This document shows positions 17,133-28,668 of a stretch of 64,000 bases of DNA, one piece after another. The stretch comes from an uncultured Verrucomicrobiota bacterium. Its GTDB lineage: Bacteria > Verrucomicrobiota > Verrucomicrobiia > Opitutales > Opitutaceae. The stretch covers positions 24,762-88,761 of the forward strand of contig CAJCBL010000171.1 in assembly GCA_903960515.1 (NCBI GenBank), in the 5' to 3' direction. The notes beneath the pieces are model-generated. The model was not told where the DNA came from. It was given only the letters and a program-made list of their open reading frames with translations, and made no database searches. How positions within the stretch are numbered: the first letter of the stretch is position 1; every line of letters starts with the position of its first letter. Made by a program: the position numbers and the translations under genes.

Positions 17133-18125
17133 ATGAAGCTCCCTAACTCCCTGAAACTTGCGGGCGCCACGGCCGCCGCCCTAGTCGTCTCCAGCTCCTT
17201 GATGGCCGAAATCGAGCTCACGAAGGAGTTCTCGCTGAGTGGTTACGTAGTTGGTTCGGCCTCCACCAACAAGATCCAGGGCTCCTCCTCCGACAGCAAC
17301 TTGGACCTCGACGCCTACAAGCTGCTGGGCGTGGGCAAGTTCGACAAGGTCTCGATCACCGGCAGTGTATTCGCCTTCGGCACAGGCAGCGGCGACGGCT
17401 TCGGCTCCTCGCCCATCGTGCTCGATGCCTACGGCACCTACGACTTCGGGGGCGGAAGCACTGTAACGGCCGGCAAGTTCCTGAGCTGGCTGGGCTACGA
17501 GGCGTTCGACCCGATCAACATGCTGCAACTCAGCTATGCCAACACGGGCAGCACCGGGTTCATACCCGCCTACCATACCGGCGTGAAGGCCGAGAAGAGC
17601 ACCGAGGCCTTCGCCGCCGGTGTTGCCGTTCTGGATTCCGTCTACGGCCCCACCTACTACAAGGGCGACGGCGATCTGGACAACGGAGTGGGACTGGAAG
17701 CCTACTTCACCTACAAGGCGATCAAGGACTTCACCCTCTTCGCCGGCCTGGCCTACGACACCGGCGACGCCGCCAAGGCCAAGGCGTTCACGGCAGACCT
17801 GTGGGCTCAGTACGTGTTGGGCAAGACCACCTTCGCCGGTGAGTTCTGCTACGGCAGCAAGGACTACAAGGCCTCCAGCTCGGCAGACGGCTACTTCTGG
17901 CTGGCGCTCGTGAAACAAGCCTTCGACGACAAGTGGTCGCTCACCGGCCGCATCAGCGGGGGTGAAGGAGTCGACAAGGACAAGTTCACCCGCTTCACGG
18001 TCGCGCCCGCCTATGCTGTAACCAAGAACCTCGATATTGTCGCAGAATATACCTACACCGACCTCAGCCACGCGGCAGCCGACTACGCCCACTACGCCGG
18101 CATCCAGGTCCGCTTCAAGTTCTGA
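17133..18125 (+). CDS. Outer-membrane beta-barrel protein (porin-like) preceding urtA
   Basis: A 330-residue secreted protein. The signal peptide is MKLPNSLKLAGATAAALVVSSSLMA. The mature part is rich in alternating hydrophobic/aromatic strands and Gly/Ser turns, and ends in the aromatic C-terminal signature GIQVRFKF, the BAM-recognised phenylalanine end of outer-membrane barrels. It resembles the TorF/Gcw-type barrels found next to urea or short-amide importers, but I cannot name the family with certainty. It lies 117 bp upstream of urtA on the same strand, so it may supply the outer-membrane route for urea. That role is inferred from position only. Confidence 0.8.
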   Translation: MKLPNSLKLAGATAAALVVSSSLMAEIELTKEFSLSGYVVGSASTNKIQGSSSDSNLDLDAYKLLGVGKFDKVSITGSVFAFGTGSGDGFGSSPIVLDAYGTYDFGGGSTVTAGKFLSWLGYEAFDPINMLQLSYANTGSTGFIPAYHTGVKAEKSTEAFAAGVAVLDSVYGPTYYKGDGDLDNGVGLEAYFTYKAIKDFTLFAGLAYDTGDAAKAKAFTADLWAQYVLGKTTFAGEFCYGSKDYKASSSADGYFWLALVKQAFDDKWSLTGRISGGEGVDKDKFTRFTVAPAYAVTKNLDIVAEYTYTDLSHAAADYAHYAGIQVRFKF

Positions 18126-18164
18126 GTGCCGCCGGCACTGCTGAACTTCGATTGATTCACTCCA

Positions 18165-18194
18165 GCGCGCGGCCTCTACCCACGGGCCGCGCGC
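18165..18194 (+). terminator. Hairpin between the barrel gene and urtA
   Basis: GCGCGCGGCC / GGCCGCGCGC, a perfect 10-bp stem with a 10-nt loop, 39 bp after the barrel stop. It is followed by CTTCCCTCTC and not a clean U-run, so it may be a partial terminator or stability element. Confidence 0.55.
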
Positions 18195-18242
18195 CTTCCC
18201 TCTCCCGGTCCACCCATCACCCGTTCGTATCCAACTCACTTC

Positions 18243-19526
18243 ATGCGCACACCCTGGAAAGCACTCTTCGCCGGCACGGCCTTCGCGATCGCCGGTTTCG
18301 CCACCACCCTCTCCGCCGCCGATAAAACAGTAAAGGTCGGCGTTCTCCACTCCCTCTCCGGCACGATGGCCATCAGCGAGACTTCGCTGCGCGACGTGCT
18401 GCTCTTCACCTTCGACGAGATCAATGCCGCGGGCGGCATCAAGGTCGGCGGCGACACCTACAAGATCGAGCCGGTGGTCGTCGACGGCGCCTCCAACTGG
18501 CCCCTCTTCGCCGAGAAAGCCAAGCAGTTGCTCGAGCAGGACAAGGTCGCCGTGACCTTCGGCTGCTGGACCTCCGTAAGCCGCAAGTCGGTGCTGCCCG
18601 TATTCGAAAAGAACAACGGCCTCCTGTTCTACCCCGTACAGTACGAGGGCGAGGAGGAGAGCCAGAACGTGTTCTACACCGCCGAGGCGGTGAACCAGCA
18701 GGCGACACCTGCGGTCGACTACTACCTGGCCGAGGGCAAGAAGAAGTTCTACCTGCTGGGCTCCGACTATGTGTACCCGCAGACCACCAACCTGGTGCTC
18801 CTTGAGTATCTGCTCTCCAAGGGCGTACCGCTCGAGAACATCGGTGGCGGTTTCCGCAAGGACGGCGCCGGGAAGATCATCTCCGCCGGCAAGTACACAC
18901 CCTTCGGACACACCGACTACCAGCAGATCGTGGCCGAGATCAAGCAGTTCGCCGCCTCCGGCGACGCCTGCGTGATCTCCACGCTCAACGGCGACACCAA
19001 CGTGCCCTTCTTCAAGGAGTATGCAGCCTCCGGACTCACAGCGGAAACCTGCCCGGTGGTCTCCTTCTCCATCTCCGAAGACGAGTTCCGCGGGCTGCCC
19101 GCCGACAAGCTCGTGGGACAGCTCGGCTGCTGGACCTACTTCCAGTCGCTGAACACGCCGGCCAACAAGAAGTTCGTGGGCGCGTTCAAGAAGTGGCTCT
19201 CCACATCCACTGTGCCTGGCATCGTAAAGGACGGCCGCGTGACCTGCTCGCCCATGGTTCTCTCCTACGATGGCGTCTACCTCTGGAAGGAAGCCGTTGA
19301 GAAGGCCGGCACCTTTGCGGTGGATGGCGTACGCACGTCCCTCAAATCAGGGCTCTCCTTTGCGGGTCCTGGCGGCACTGTCACCACACAGCCGAACATG
19401 CACCTCACCAAGAACGTCTACATCGGCGAAACCAAGGCCGACGGCCAGTTCAAGATCCTCAAGTCCTTCGAGGGCGTCTACGGCGAGCCCTGGCTGAAGG
19501 GCAAGTTCAAGGCGGCCGCCAAGTAA
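18243..19526 (+). CDS. urtA: Urea ABC transporter, substrate-binding protein
   Basis: A 427-residue periplasmic binding protein of the branched-chain amino acid/urea family (type I fold). The signal peptide ends near [10 protein letters not shown]. The mature start [18 protein letters not shown] and the segments [33 protein letters not shown] and [11 protein letters not shown] are UrtA hallmarks. It delivers urea to UrtBC. The gene is first of the urtABCDE-ureABC set. A hairpin with a U-run follows it, which would make urtA more abundant than the downstream membrane genes, as is usual for binding proteins. Confidence 0.97.
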   Translation: MRTPWKALFAGTAFAIAGFATTLSAADKTVKVGVLHSLSGTMAISETSLRDVLLFTFDEINAAGGIKVGGDTYKIEPVVVDGASNWPLFAEKAKQLLEQDKVAVTFGCWTSVSRKSVLPVFEKNNGLLFYPVQYEGEEESQNVFYTAEAVNQQATPAVDYYLAEGKKKFYLLGSDYVYPQTTNLVLLEYLLSKGVPLENIGGGFRKDGAGKIISAGKYTPFGHTDYQQIVAEIKQFAASGDACVISTLNGDTNVPFFKEYAASGLTAETCPVVSFSISEDEFRGLPADKLVGQLGCWTYFQSLNTPANKKFVGAFKKWLSTSTVPGIVKDGRVTCSPMVLSYDGVYLWKEAVEKAGTFAVDGVRTSLKSGLSFAGPGGTVTTQPNMHLTKNVYIGETKADGQFKILKSFEGVYGEPWLKGKFKAAAK

Positions 19527-19565
19527 CCGGCGCCACGGCACACCCGAAAGTATCCACACATAGGG

Positions 19566-19593
19566 GCGGCACCCACCGGTGCCGCACCTTTTT
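19566..19593 (+). terminator. Partial terminator between urtA and urtB
   Basis: GCGGCACC / GGTGCCGC 8-bp stem with a CACC loop, then ACCTTTTT, 39 bp after the urtA stop. Probably an attenuating terminator giving excess urtA mRNA. Confidence 0.72.
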
Positions 19594-19885
19594 GCGTCCC
19601 CGGGAGGCCGGGTGCGTGGCCTGTATCCGCAACCTCGGCGGCCCGGAATCTCGCGCCCTACCCGCCGGCTGGCGCAGCGGGGGCTGGCCCTGGCGCCCTG
19701 CCTGGCCTCAAGGTCCGGCCGCGCCGGTGCAAATGCCCGGATCCGACATATCCGTAGCTTTTCGCCCACCTGATGGGCGTTTTCGGTCAATCGCGCCGGC
19801 TTCGCCCCATGGGCGGCGCCACCACTGGTAAACTTGGCCCCGCTCTCCACTTGGCCCGATCCTTGCGTAGGCAGCACTTCTACCT

Positions 19886-21610
19886 GTGAGAACTCCCGCC
19901 CGCCACCTCTCCCGGCTTCTCCGTATTCTCAGCGCTGTGGCGCTGCTGTCCGGCTTCGCCCACGCCAGTGAGCTCGCCCGGGGCACCATCGTCCGCGCCG
20001 TCCTGGCCGACTCTCCCGCCCAGCAGCGCGACCTCATTGTCTCGCTCGCCGGCCAGGGCGACCCCGCCATCCCCACCCTCCTGGAGGCCTGGCGCAAGGA
20101 CTCACTCTTTCTCTACGACGCACCGGATGGAACCCGTGTACCCATCCAGCTCGTGCACGCCAAGGATTCGGCCGACGCCCAGGAGGCGCTTCGCGTGGCC
20201 GACGGCCTGCCACTGCTCGATGCCTCGGGCCTGCCGCTGCGGCTGGTGGGCGCCGACCTCACCCCGGTCGAGCACACCTCGGCGCTGCGCCGGGCCATGA
20301 AATCGGTAGTGGATCTTCTGGACCTCGCCTCGCCGGACACGGAAAAACGTATCCGTGCAATTCAAACCCTCGGCTTCGCGCAGGAGCCCGACAAGCTTCC
20401 CCTCCTCGAAAAACGTCTGGCGACCGAGACGGATCCGAGCGTGCACACCGTTCTGCGCGAAGCCATCGCGCTGATCGGCCTAAAGGCGCCAACCGCCGGG
20501 GCCAAGCTGGCCGCGCTCGCGGAGCTTCGAGAGCTGCACACCCTCGCCAGTTCCGACCTCGTGAAGCTGGCGCTCAAGGACGCCGAGGCCGCCCAGGATT
20601 CCGCGCTCATCGATGCCGCCCACTCCGCGGTGATCGCCATCGAAACCCACCGCTCGACAGTCAATTTCCTGGGTACGCTGTTCCGAGGTGCCTCGCTGGG
20701 GAGCATCCTGCTGGTGGTGGCCCTCGGGCTGTCGATCACCTTCGGCCTCATGGGGGTGATCAACATGGCACACGGCGAGATGATAGCGGTGGGTGCGTAT
20801 ACCACCTACGTAGTGCAAAACCTCTTCGGAGAGGGGCTCTCGCTTTCGCCCTTCGGTGTCTCCTTCACCCTTCCCGGCCTTCACGCCACCGGCTGGGGCT
20901 ACCAGAGCTATTTCGCGGTCGCCCTGCCGATGAGCTTCCTGGCCGCGGCGCTGGTTGGTATCGCACTGGAGCGCACAGTTATCCAGTTCCTGTACCGCCG
21001 CCCATTGGAGAGCCTGCTGGCCACCTGGGGCGTGTCGCTCGTGCTCCAGCAGCTCTTCCGCCTGGTGTTCGGCGCCAACAACGTGCAGGTATCCAGCCCG
21101 GCCTTCCTGAGCGGCCACTGGACGATCAATGAGATCCTCCTGGGATGGAACCGAGTCTTCGTGATCGGCTTCGCCGGGCTGATCGTACTGGGAGTCTGGT
21201 TGGTGCTCACCCGCACCTCCCTCGGGCTGCTCATCCGAGCGGTGATGCAGAACCGAGGCATGGCCTCCTGCATGGGCGTGCGTACCCAACGCGTGAACAT
21301 GCTTACCTTCGGCCTGGGCAGCGGGCTGGCGGGGCTGGCGGGCGCCTTCCTCAGCCAGATCGGCAACGTGGGCCCCTCGCTTGGACAAAACTACATCGTG
21401 GACTGCTTCATGACGGTGGTGGTGGGCGGAGTGGGCAACATCGGCGGCACCGTACTCAGCGCGTTCGGGATCGGCATGACTGACCAGGCGCTCCAGCAGA
21501 TCCTGCTCAACCCCGTGCTGGGCAAGATCCTGGTGCTCGTAGCCATTATTCTCTTCCTGCAATGGCGCCCCGCCGGGCTCTTCGCCACCCGCAGCCGCAG
21601 CCTCGACTGA
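19886..21610 (+). CDS. urtB: Urea ABC transporter, permease UrtB
   Basis: A 574-residue inner-membrane permease. The first 250 or so residues form a periplasmic helical (HEAT-like) extension after a signal-like segment (ILSAVALLSGFAHA), as in other UrtB proteins. The LivH-type membrane domain begins at about residue 265 (FRGASLGSILLVVALGLSITFGLMGVINMAHGE). The conserved coupling segment lies around RAVMQNRGMASCMGVRTQRVN, and the C-terminus has GGVGNIGGTVLSAFGIG. It forms the translocation channel with UrtC. Start codon is GTG at 19886; the 359-bp gap after urtA contains the attenuating hairpin and possibly an internal promoter. Confidence 0.95.
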   Translation: MRTPARHLSRLLRILSAVALLSGFAHASELARGTIVRAVLADSPAQQRDLIVSLAGQGDPAIPTLLEAWRKDSLFLYDAPDGTRVPIQLVHAKDSADAQEALRVADGLPLLDASGLPLRLVGADLTPVEHTSALRRAMKSVVDLLDLASPDTEKRIRAIQTLGFAQEPDKLPLLEKRLATETDPSVHTVLREAIALIGLKAPTAGAKLAALAELRELHTLASSDLVKLALKDAEAAQDSALIDAAHSAVIAIETHRSTVNFLGTLFRGASLGSILLVVALGLSITFGLMGVINMAHGEMIAVGAYTTYVVQNLFGEGLSLSPFGVSFTLPGLHATGWGYQSYFAVALPMSFLAAALVGIALERTVIQFLYRRPLESLLATWGVSLVLQQLFRLVFGANNVQVSSPAFLSGHWTINEILLGWNRVFVIGFAGLIVLGVWLVLTRTSLGLLIRAVMQNRGMASCMGVRTQRVNMLTFGLGSGLAGLAGAFLSQIGNVGPSLGQNYIVDCFMTVVVGGVGNIGGTVLSAFGIGMTDQALQQILLNPVLGKILVLVAIILFLQWRPAGLFATRSRSLD

Positions 21611-21668
21611 GCCGCCGGCGACATCGGCCTCCCCGCCCCTTCTTCAATCTGCCCTCGAAACCCATCAC

Positions 21669-22835
21669 ATGTCCCGCGTAGCCGCCTTTTTCTCCGCACG
21701 TCGCAACCCCCGCTCCATCTCACGCGGCGAACTCTTCGCCGTGGGCATCCTCGCGGTGCTGGTGGTGCTCATACTGCCTTTCGCCAACCAGCAGGGCTGG
21801 ATCTCCAACTTCTCGATAAACCTCTGGGGCAAGTACCTCTGCTACGCCCTGCTCGCCATCTCGGTGGACCTGCTCTGGGGATACACAGGGCTTCTCAGCC
21901 TGGGCCAGGCGCTCTTCTTCAGTCTGGGCGGCTACATGATCGGCATGCACCTCATGCGCCGTATCGGCGACCTGGGCCAATACCACAAACCGATCCCGGA
22001 CTTCCTGGTCTTCCTCGGCTGGACCGACCTTCCGGCCTTCTGGCGGCCCTTCGACAGCTTCCCCTTCGCCCTTGCGGTGATGCTGGTGTTGCCCGCCCTG
22101 CTGGCATGGATCTTCGGCTACTTGGCCTTCCGCTCCCGCATCAAGGGCGTGTACTTCTCCATTCTCACACAGGCCCTCACCTACGGCGCCGCGCTGATGT
22201 TCTTCCGCAACGACCTGCTCATGGGCGGCAACAACGGCTTCACCGACTTCAAGTTCATCCTCGGCTTCGATGTCCGCGACGCCACGACGCAGCGCGGCCT
22301 CTTCGTTGTCACAGCCCTCACCCTGCTCGTGGTGTATCTGGCCTGCCGCTGGCTCAACGGGACCAAGTTTGGCCTCGTGCAACAGGCCGTGCGCGACGGC
22401 GAGAACCGCGCCCTGTTTTCTGGTTACGCCACCGCCCACTTTAAGCTCTTCGTCTTCATCGTGAGCGCTATCATCGCCTCCATCGGCGGGGCTCTCTATG
22501 TGCCGCAGGTCGGCATCATCAACCCGAGTGAGATGACTCCCGAGAAATCCCTCGAGGCCGTCGTGTGGGTGGCCGTAGGCGGGCGAGGCACTCTCCTTGG
22601 CCCGGTAATCGGGGCCGTGGCTGTTAACGCGCTCAAGAGCTGGGCTACGCGCGCCATACCCGATCTCTGGATTCTCCTGATGGGCGGGCTATTCATCGTG
22701 GTGGTCCTCTTCCTGCCCGGCGGCATCGTCAGCGTCCCCGCGAAATGCCGCGCCTGGTTCGCCGCCCGCCGTCGCCAATCAACCGATGCCGAGGCGTCCG
22801 CCCCCGCCGTAGCAGTCGCGAAAACCGAGAGCTGA
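21669..22835 (+). CDS. urtC: Urea ABC transporter, permease UrtC
   Basis: A 388-residue LivM-type permease with about ten hydrophobic segments. Family signatures are YALLAISVDLLWGYTGLLSLGQALFFSLGGY near the N-terminus, SRIKGVYFSILTQALTYGA in the middle, and VGGRGTLLGPVIGAVAVNALKSW towards the end. It pairs with UrtB in the urea channel. It lies 58 bp after urtB and 54 bp before urtD. The spacer to urtD carries CCGCATTCCGAAATCCGAAT, one of the short-word spacer repeats seen across these operons. Confidence 0.96.
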   Translation: MSRVAAFFSARRNPRSISRGELFAVGILAVLVVLILPFANQQGWISNFSINLWGKYLCYALLAISVDLLWGYTGLLSLGQALFFSLGGYMIGMHLMRRIGDLGQYHKPIPDFLVFLGWTDLPAFWRPFDSFPFALAVMLVLPALLAWIFGYLAFRSRIKGVYFSILTQALTYGAALMFFRNDLLMGGNNGFTDFKFILGFDVRDATTQRGLFVVTALTLLVVYLACRWLNGTKFGLVQQAVRDGENRALFSGYATAHFKLFVFIVSAIIASIGGALYVPQVGIINPSEMTPEKSLEAVVWVAVGGRGTLLGPVIGAVAVNALKSWATRAIPDLWILLMGGLFIVVVLFLPGGIVSVPAKCRAWFAARRRQSTDAEASAPAVAVAKTES

Positions 22836-22889
22836 CCCGCGCTGCGTCCAATCCCCACTCCGCATTCCGAAATCCGAATTTTCCCGCCG

Positions 22890-23660
22890 ATGCCTCACGC
22901 CATCCTCACCGTCGAAGACGTCTCCAAGACCTACGACGGCTTCCGCGCCATTTCGGACCTCAACTTCTATCTCTTCGAGGGAGAACTGCGCACGGTCATC
23001 GGCCCCAACGGAGCGGGCAAGTCCACCTTCTTCGACCTGATCTCCGGTCGTGCGAAACCCGACACCGGCAAGATCGAGTTCGGCTCGGACCCCGCCAGCA
23101 CCATCGACCTCACCGCCCGCAACGAATACCAGATCAACCGCCTCGGCATCGGGCGGAAGTTCCAGACACCCAGTGTCTACACCGAGCATACCGTATGGGA
23201 CAACCTAGTGCTCTCCCTCAAGGGCCCGCGCGGCGTATTCGCCTCCCTCTTCCATCGCCTGAGTTCGGCCGACCGCGACCGCCTCGACGAACTGCTCAAG
23301 CTCGTACGCCTCGACTCGAAGCGGGACTGGAACGCCGGCCTGCTCGCCCACGGAGAGAAGCAGTGGCTGGAGATCGGAATGCTCCTGGCCCAGCAGCCCA
23401 AGCTCCTGCTGGTCGACGAACCCGCTGCCGGCATGACGGATGAGGAGACGCATCGCACCGGCGAGCTCCTCCTGTCGCTAGCCGGCAAACACAGCATCGT
23501 CGTCATCGAGCACGACATGACCTTTGTTCGCCAGATCGCCCAAAACGGCAAGGTGACCGTCCTGCACCAAGGCACCGTGCTCTGCGAGGGCAAGTTCGAC
23601 GATGTGCAGGCCAACCCCAAGGTGCGCGAAGTCTACCTCGGCCGGGGCAAAGTGCGCTAA
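22890..23660 (+). CDS. urtD: Urea ABC transporter, ATP-binding protein UrtD
   Basis: A 256-residue LivG-type ATPase. Walker A is GPNGAGKST (about residues 37-45); the Q-loop region is KFQTPSVYTEHTVWDN. The signature region is degenerate (LLAHGEKQWLEIGMLL), as is usual in UrtD, Walker B is KLLLVDEPAAGM, and the H-loop is VIEHDMTFV. It powers urea import with UrtE. A 111-bp spacer with inverted short-word repeats separates it from urtE. Confidence 0.96.
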   Translation: MPHAILTVEDVSKTYDGFRAISDLNFYLFEGELRTVIGPNGAGKSTFFDLISGRAKPDTGKIEFGSDPASTIDLTARNEYQINRLGIGRKFQTPSVYTEHTVWDNLVLSLKGPRGVFASLFHRLSSADRDRLDELLKLVRLDSKRDWNAGLLAHGEKQWLEIGMLLAQQPKLLLVDEPAAGMTDEETHRTGELLLSLAGKHSIVVIEHDMTFVRQIAQNGKVTVLHQGTVLCEGKFDDVQANPKVREVYLGRGKVR

Positions 23661-23771
23661 CGCTATGGAAGATCGAAGAGTACAGAATGATGAACCTCCT
23701 AATCTATCCGTCGCAGGGTCAGCCATTCCTTCTGCACTCTGCATTCTAAAATCCGCCCTTCTTCTCTCTCT

Positions 23772-24557
23772 GTGCCCACTGTGACCACTCCGCTTCTACT
23801 CCTTTCTTCCGTCGAGACCGACATCGGTGGCTCGCGCATCCTCCGCGGTGTGAACCTCCAGGTGAACCCCGGCGAGGTCGTGGCTCTCATGGGCCGCAAT
23901 GGTGTCGGGAAAACCACCACACTTCGCTCCATCACCGGGGTGCTGCCGATCCGCTCCGGCACGATCACCTTTGCCGGCCAGCGCATCGACCGCCTTGCCT
24001 GCGATGCCCGGGCGCGCGCCGGTATCGGCTATGTGCCGCAGGGCCGCGACATCTTCCCGCACCTCACCGTGGAGGAGAACCTCCACGTAGGGCTCGTAGT
24101 CCACGGAGTGAAGGGCGCGGCCGCCCACTCCGCACTGGAGCGTGTATTCGCACTCTTCCCGGTGCTGAAGGAGATGCTCACCCGCAAGGGCGGCGTGCTC
24201 TCCGGCGGACAGCAGCAGCAGCTGGCCATCGGCCGCGCACTGCTCACCTCGCCCCGGCTGCTCATCCTCGACGAGCCCACCGAGGGCATCCAGCCCTCCA
24301 TCATCGACCACATCGGTGATACCTTGAAGAAGCTGAAACTGGAGGAGCTCCGCCACGATCTGCTCGGGGAAATCGCCAGCGCGGTGAAGACGCTCCACTC
24401 CGAGGGCCGGCTCGCGATCCTGCTCGTCGAGCAGTATGTGGATTTTTGTCGCGAGGTGGCCGACCGCTTCTACGCCATGGACCGCGGTGCAGTAGTAGCC
24501 TCCGGACCGATCGCCACCCTCACCGACGAACTGGTGAAGGAGCATCTGCAGGTCTAA
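23772..24557 (+). CDS. urtE: Urea ABC transporter, ATP-binding protein UrtE
   Basis: A 261-residue LivF-type ATPase. Walker A is GRNGVGKTT, the signature LSGGQQQQLAIGRAL, Walker B RLLILDEPTEGIQP, and the C-terminal VEQYVDFCREVADRFY segment is typical. It forms the nucleotide-binding pair with UrtD. The track starts at a GTG (23772); another GTG nine bases on would give a protein three residues shorter. Last of the transporter genes; ureA follows after 120 bp on the same strand, tying import to hydrolysis. Confidence 0.95.
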   Translation: MPTVTTPLLLLSSVETDIGGSRILRGVNLQVNPGEVVALMGRNGVGKTTTLRSITGVLPIRSGTITFAGQRIDRLACDARARAGIGYVPQGRDIFPHLTVEENLHVGLVVHGVKGAAAHSALERVFALFPVLKEMLTRKGGVLSGGQQQQLAIGRALLTSPRLLILDEPTEGIQPSIIDHIGDTLKKLKLEELRHDLLGEIASAVKTLHSEGRLAILLVEQYVDFCREVADRFYAMDRGAVVASGPIATLTDELVKEHLQV

Positions 24558-24677
24558 GTCCGAACGCAGAAGGCTGAACGCAGAACTCGACCCACTCCTG
24601 TTATCGCGTGTCCTCGCTTCTCATATTCCGGCTTCTGAAATCGGCATTCTACCTTCATCCTTAGGTCTTCCGCCCCC

Positions 24678-24978
<301 letters not shown>

Positions 24979-24980
<2 letters not shown>

Positions 24981-25114
24981 TTTTCGATTTTGGATTGCCG
25001 ATTTGCGATTCAACTGAGCCTCCGGTCAACACGTCGACGTCATCCCGAATCGCCAGCTTGAGCCCCCCTTCATCCTTCCCCCAATCGGAAATCGGCAATC
25101 CCAAATCGAAAATC
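24979..25114. repeat. Inverted repeat filling the ureA-ureB spacer
   Basis: Arm 1 (24979-25010) begins GATTTTCGATTTTGGATTGC and starts inside the ureA stop codon. Arm 2 (25083-25114) is its reverse complement with about 2 mismatches in 32 and ends 3 bp before the ureB ATG. The loop is 72 nt. Confidence 0.93.
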
Positions 25115-25117
25115 CCC

Positions 25118-25462
25118 ATGATCCCCGGCGAAATCATCCCTGCTCCCGACGCACCCCCGCTGCTCGCCAATGTCGGGTTGCCCACCGTCACTCTTGAGGT
25201 CGTCAACACCGGCGATCGTCCTATCCAAGTGGGGTCGCATTACCACTTTTTTGAGACAAACACCGCGCTTCGCTTCGACCGCGGCGCCGCCCGCGGTTTC
25301 CGCCTCAATATTCCCGCCGGCACCGCCGTACGTTTCGAAGCCGGGGACACCCGGCGTGTCGAGCTGGTGGCCCTCGCCGGCACCCGCGAGGTCTACGGCC
25401 TGAACGCCCTGATCGGCGGCCCGCTGGACCGGAATACTGAAGGGCTGAAACCTGAAGGCTGA
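25118..25462 (+). CDS. ureB: Urease subunit beta
   Basis: A 114-residue beta subunit of urease. I start it at the ATG at 25118 (MIPGEIIPA, the conserved family N-terminus); the longer track ORF only reads through spacer repeat. Conserved features are [60 protein letters not shown] and [12 protein letters not shown]. The last ten or so residues ([10 protein letters not shown]) are encoded by the first arm of the spacer repeat, so the repeat has extended the C-terminus beyond the usual family end. Confidence 0.97.
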   Translation: MIPGEIIPAPDAPPLLANVGLPTVTLEVVNTGDRPIQVGSHYHFFETNTALRFDRGAARGFRLNIPAGTAVRFEAGDTRRVELVALAGTREVYGLNALIGGPLDRNTEGLKPEG

Positions 25463-25543
25463 AACCAACCAGCCCAATCACCCAACGATCTAGCCTCACC
25501 TCATTCTCCGTGCTTCAGCTTTCAGCCTTCAGTCCTTCAGCCT
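25437..25543. repeat. GGCTGAA-word inverted repeat, ureB-ureC spacer
   Basis: Upstream arm (25437-25466) is built of CTGAAGGGCTGAAACC-type words; downstream arm (25513-25543) of TTCAGCCTTCAG words. CTGAAGGCTGAAA (25452-25464) pairs perfectly with 25520-25532. The upstream arm overlaps the ureB stop and the downstream arm ends 1 bp before the ureC ATG. Confidence 0.9.
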
Positions 25544-25544
25544 T

Positions 25545-27308
<1,764 letters not shown>

Positions 27309-27449
27309 TTCGGCGCGCTCCACCACCTCCACCCGGCGAGGCCGCGCTGCGCGCCCTCGCCGGAACGCTGCGCTGGGCGAGGCGGCGCTCCTTTCGCGCT
27401 TCATGGGGCCACGACAGGCTCAGCCCTCTTGCACCCCGCCGCTGCGGCC

Positions 27450-28301
27450 TTACTGGCGGCAGAAGAAGTCGCCTACGCCGAGGTCTCGCGGTTTGAGCGC
27501 ACCGGGTTCGCGCAGGCGCAGCCCAAAGGTGAGCGGCTTGTAGTCGTACACCTCATCTTCGGAATGCTTGGGTAGCCAGGTGGCAATCTCCACGGCGTAG
27601 AATCCGGGTTCCAACTCCAGCGTGAACGTCCGCGAAAGCGTCCCCTTCCCTGCGCTGTCGAACTTGTTGGTTTCATCCAGCAGCGATTTCCCGTTGAAGT
27701 TCAGCTGTGCGCTCCAGTCGAACTGGAAGTCGTCCCAGTTTTGCGATCTGGCCACCTTCCGGTCGGTCGTGCGCCGAAACTCCGCAATGAGGACGTGGGG
27801 ACCTGATTTCTTGATGTTCAGGTAGGCTCGCCATACCTGGAGAACCGGTTTCCCGAGGTTGCTGGCCATCTCACGCTCGTCGGCATAGCGCCCCAGTGCG
27901 AAGAGCGGCCCGCGCGTATCGAGTATGGTCACAAGGCTCGGGGTCCCCGGCACGCCACCGCGGAAATCCTCGGGCCGCAACCAAATGTCCAGCATCACCC
28001 CGGGCTTCATGTTGGCATCCTTGGCGATAATAGCCGGAGCACGCGGAGCAGTTGCTGCAGGTGGCTGCACGGTGTCCGCAGCAGGGGCCATAGGCATCGC
28101 CGGAGCGGTTACGGGTGCCGCCTGCTGGCTTTGCAGGAGCCTCAGGATTTGTTCGAGCGAGCGGTCGATGTGGTCGACGCGTTGCTCAAGTTGATCGAGC
28201 CGGGCTTCTCGTGGCGCCGGAGTGGGATCGGCAGCGCGCGCGACCGGCAGCAACAACAGCAACAGAAACCGGGCGGATGAAAGGGCGAAGAATCTCTTCA
28301 T
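27450..28301 (-). CDS. Secreted hypothetical protein
   Basis: A 283-residue protein read from the ATG at 28301 (MKRFFALSSARFLLLLLLPVARA, a clear signal peptide). The upstream extension in the track is not supported. The mature part begins with a heptad-rich segment (LDQLEQRVDHIDRSLEQILRLLQSQ, probably a coiled coil). An Ala/Pro-rich linker (about 65-100) and a folded C-terminal domain follow, with VMLDIWLRPEDFRGGVPG and a region resembling carbohydrate-binding beta sandwiches (LELEPGFYAVEIATWLP). I do not recognise the family. Located convergent to ureC with a 141-bp gap; no functional link is evident. Confidence 0.72.
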   Translation of the reverse strand: MKRFFALSSARFLLLLLLPVARAADPTPAPREARLDQLEQRVDHIDRSLEQILRLLQSQQAAPVTAPAMPMAPAADTVQPPAATAPRAPAIIAKDANMKPGVMLDIWLRPEDFRGGVPGTPSLVTILDTRGPLFALGRYADEREMASNLGKPVLQVWRAYLNIKKSGPHVLIAEFRRTTDRKVARSQNWDDFQFDWSAQLNFNGKSLLDETNKFDSAGKGTLSRTFTLELEPGFYAVEIATWLPKHSEDEVYDYKPLTFGLRLREPGALKPRDLGVGDFFCRQ

Positions 28302-28668
28302 TGGTAGGATGGTTGGTGAAGTATTGAACCACTGAGTGCAGCGGGGGTTTGGCTTAAGCGAGGGAAGGAGGGCCGGGGCGCCGGTCGAGGAGGCGAAGCG
28401 GAAGGCCCGCTGGCGCCTATCCCGGTCGTGTGCAGCCTGAGACACAGCGCGGCGGCAAGGGCGCGATCAGATACGGTTTTTTGGGCTGCGGAAAGCAGCA
28501 AGCCGTTGGCGCTGGCCAGCACGAGCGGGACAGGAGCGGTCGCAGCAATGGCCTTGCCCGGCGTAGGTGGCCGGGCAAGCCGCCGACGGGCGGCCCCGGC
28601 AGCAGCGGGCTTTCCGGCCCCGCGCTTTTGCAGCTCGGTACCCGGCCGGGGATGGGGCACGGTAAGCC
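28302..28668. other. Divergent intergenic region with one long hairpin
   Basis: 367 bp between the divergent starts of the secreted protein and the acetyltransferase. It holds a hairpin at 28551-28581 (GCCTTGCCCGGC pairing with GCCGGGCAAGCC, one mismatch, 7-nt loop). No U-run follows. No other feature seen. Confidence 0.5.

Noticed and set aside
17181-18911. 576-residue minus-strand ORF
   Set aside because: Antisense to the barrel gene and urtA; a GC-rich shadow frame without domains.
20480-21562. 360-residue minus-strand ORF, and similar long ORFs at 25515-26858, 47809-48915 and 49836-50885
   Set aside because: Each lies wholly antisense to a clearly identified gene (urtB, ureC, mnmE, mnmG) and shows no domain.
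24995-25117. N-terminal extension of ureB
   Set aside because: It is encoded by the spacer inverted repeat; the family start MIPGEI is at 25118.
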